23,530 nucleotides of DNA from assembly GCA_902478725.1 (NCBI GenBank), contig CABSMD010000016.1:1-23530 (forward strand), read 5' to 3'. This document shows positions 23,027 through 23,530 of the stretch, piece after piece (the stretch's first letter is position 1; every line of letters starts with the position of its first letter). Origin of the DNA: an uncultured Clostridia bacterium. GTDB lineage: Bacteria > Bacillota > Clostridia > HGM11514. The position numbers were made by a program, and so were the translations under genes. The notes below the pieces were generated by a model, which saw nothing but the letters and a program-made list of their open reading frames with translations, did not search any database and was not told the origin of the DNA.

Positions 23027-23530
23027 TGGCATTCCCTCCCGTAAATCCGATTGATCTCGTCGGTATATTCCCCATCTTCGCGGTAGACGACAAGCGGTTT
23101 TTCCAGGTTCAGCTGCATCCTGCCGTTTAAAACCGCCTCTACCAAAACCAGATTCGCCGCCTCCCCCGTCCGTGGGTGTACCATCTGCATCCGCTTCGGC
23201 TCCAAGCGGTGGCGTCGCATACAGTAGAACAGGTCAACCAGACGGTAGGGGCGGTATACTACGCTGAGCTTCCCCCCATGGCACAAAAGGCTCGCCGCCG
23301 CGCCCACAATATCATCAAGGGTACAGGCTACCTCGTGCCGCGCAAGGAGCAGTGGGCCGGATGGATTTTGGATTCCTCCACCCTTCTCCATGTAGGGAGG
23401 ATTGCAGGTGATGTGTGAAAAAGAGGCGGGTACAAAATACTGCCGCCACTCCTTAACATCGCCGCAAAGGATCGAAATCCGCCCTTCCAGGCCGTTCAAA
23501 CGAACGCTTCGTTCGGCCAAAGAACAGCTT
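23023..23530 (-). CDS. TrmN6/YabB-like SAM-dependent methyltransferase, N-terminus outside window
   Basis: The frame is open to the right edge, so only the last 168 or so residues are present. Visible parts are CSLAERSVRLNGLEGRISILCGD (SAM-binding motif II region) and the catalytic NPPY motif (CNPPYMEKGGG), typical of adenine-N6 methyltransferases. The RHEVACTLDDIV and VYRPYRLVDLF stretches match the group annotated as tRNA1(Val) A37 N6-methyltransferase (TrmN6/YabB). The pairing with rsmI in one operon (ATGA overlap) is common in Firmicutes and supports this. The SAM motif I should lie upstream of the window. Confidence 0.85.
   Translation of the reverse strand, partial: SCSLAERSVRLNGLEGRISILCGDVKEWRQYFVPASFSHITCNPPYMEKGGGIQNPSGPLLLARHEVACTLDDIVGAAASLLCHGGKLSVVYRPYRLVDLFYCMRRHRLEPKRMQMVHPRTGEAANLVLVEAVLNGRMQLNLEKPLVVYREDGEYTDEINRIYGRECQ

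Overview
The window looks like chromosome from a Gram-positive anaerobe of the class Clostridia. The evidence is strong AGGAGG-type ribosome binding sites, frequent GTG/TTG starts, an mre–min–methylglyoxal-synthase-type cluster, and clostridial-style secreted glycan proteins. The order cannot be fixed from sequence alone; Oscillospirales-like is my guess. About 97% of the sequence is coding, there is no gene-free stretch over 300 bases, and I saw no rRNA, tRNA, IS element, phage gene or CRISPR array.

Left end (1-5.9 kb): the 3' part of a GH2 beta-mannosidase on the plus strand meets a two-gene minus-strand unit at a shared bidirectional terminator. That unit encodes a very large secreted beta-helix protein and a secreted polysaccharide deacetylase-like protein. 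The two share a short module at opposite ends. Together the three genes look like a small glycan-processing locus.

Centre (5.9-17.4 kb): a long co-directional minus-strand run dominated by cell shape and division genes. In transcription order it is zapA, a U32-family protein, tyrA, dut, a NusG-domain-II protein, a Gx-transporter/HepI-like membrane protein, maf, mreB, mreC, mreD and a class B PBP (PBP2). After these come minD, behind its own promoter, and a methylglyoxal-synthase-like gene that ends at a terminator. Spacing is tight, and no clear terminator was seen between zapA and the PBP gene, so most of this may be one transcript. minC, minE and rodA are absent from the cluster. The methylglyoxal-synthase-like protein has replaced the catalytic Asp by Tyr and an active-site His by Ala, which makes it the most interesting single gene here.

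Right part (17.4-23.5 kb): a divergent promoter pair separates zapA from a plus-strand esterase and deacetylase pair. The deacetylase ends convergently inside an EamA transporter gene. Upstream of the transporter lies a perfect 17-bp inverted repeat made of two TATTGCAATA palindromes. It may be the galK terminator, an operator for the transporter gene, or both. Then come galT-galK (first two Leloir pathway steps, with their own promoter), rsmI and a truncated TrmN6/YabB-like methyltransferase, the last two translationally coupled.

I found no clearly novel multi-gene system. The main leads are the altered methylglyoxal synthase, the double-palindrome element, and the shared module in the beta-helix/deacetylase pair.
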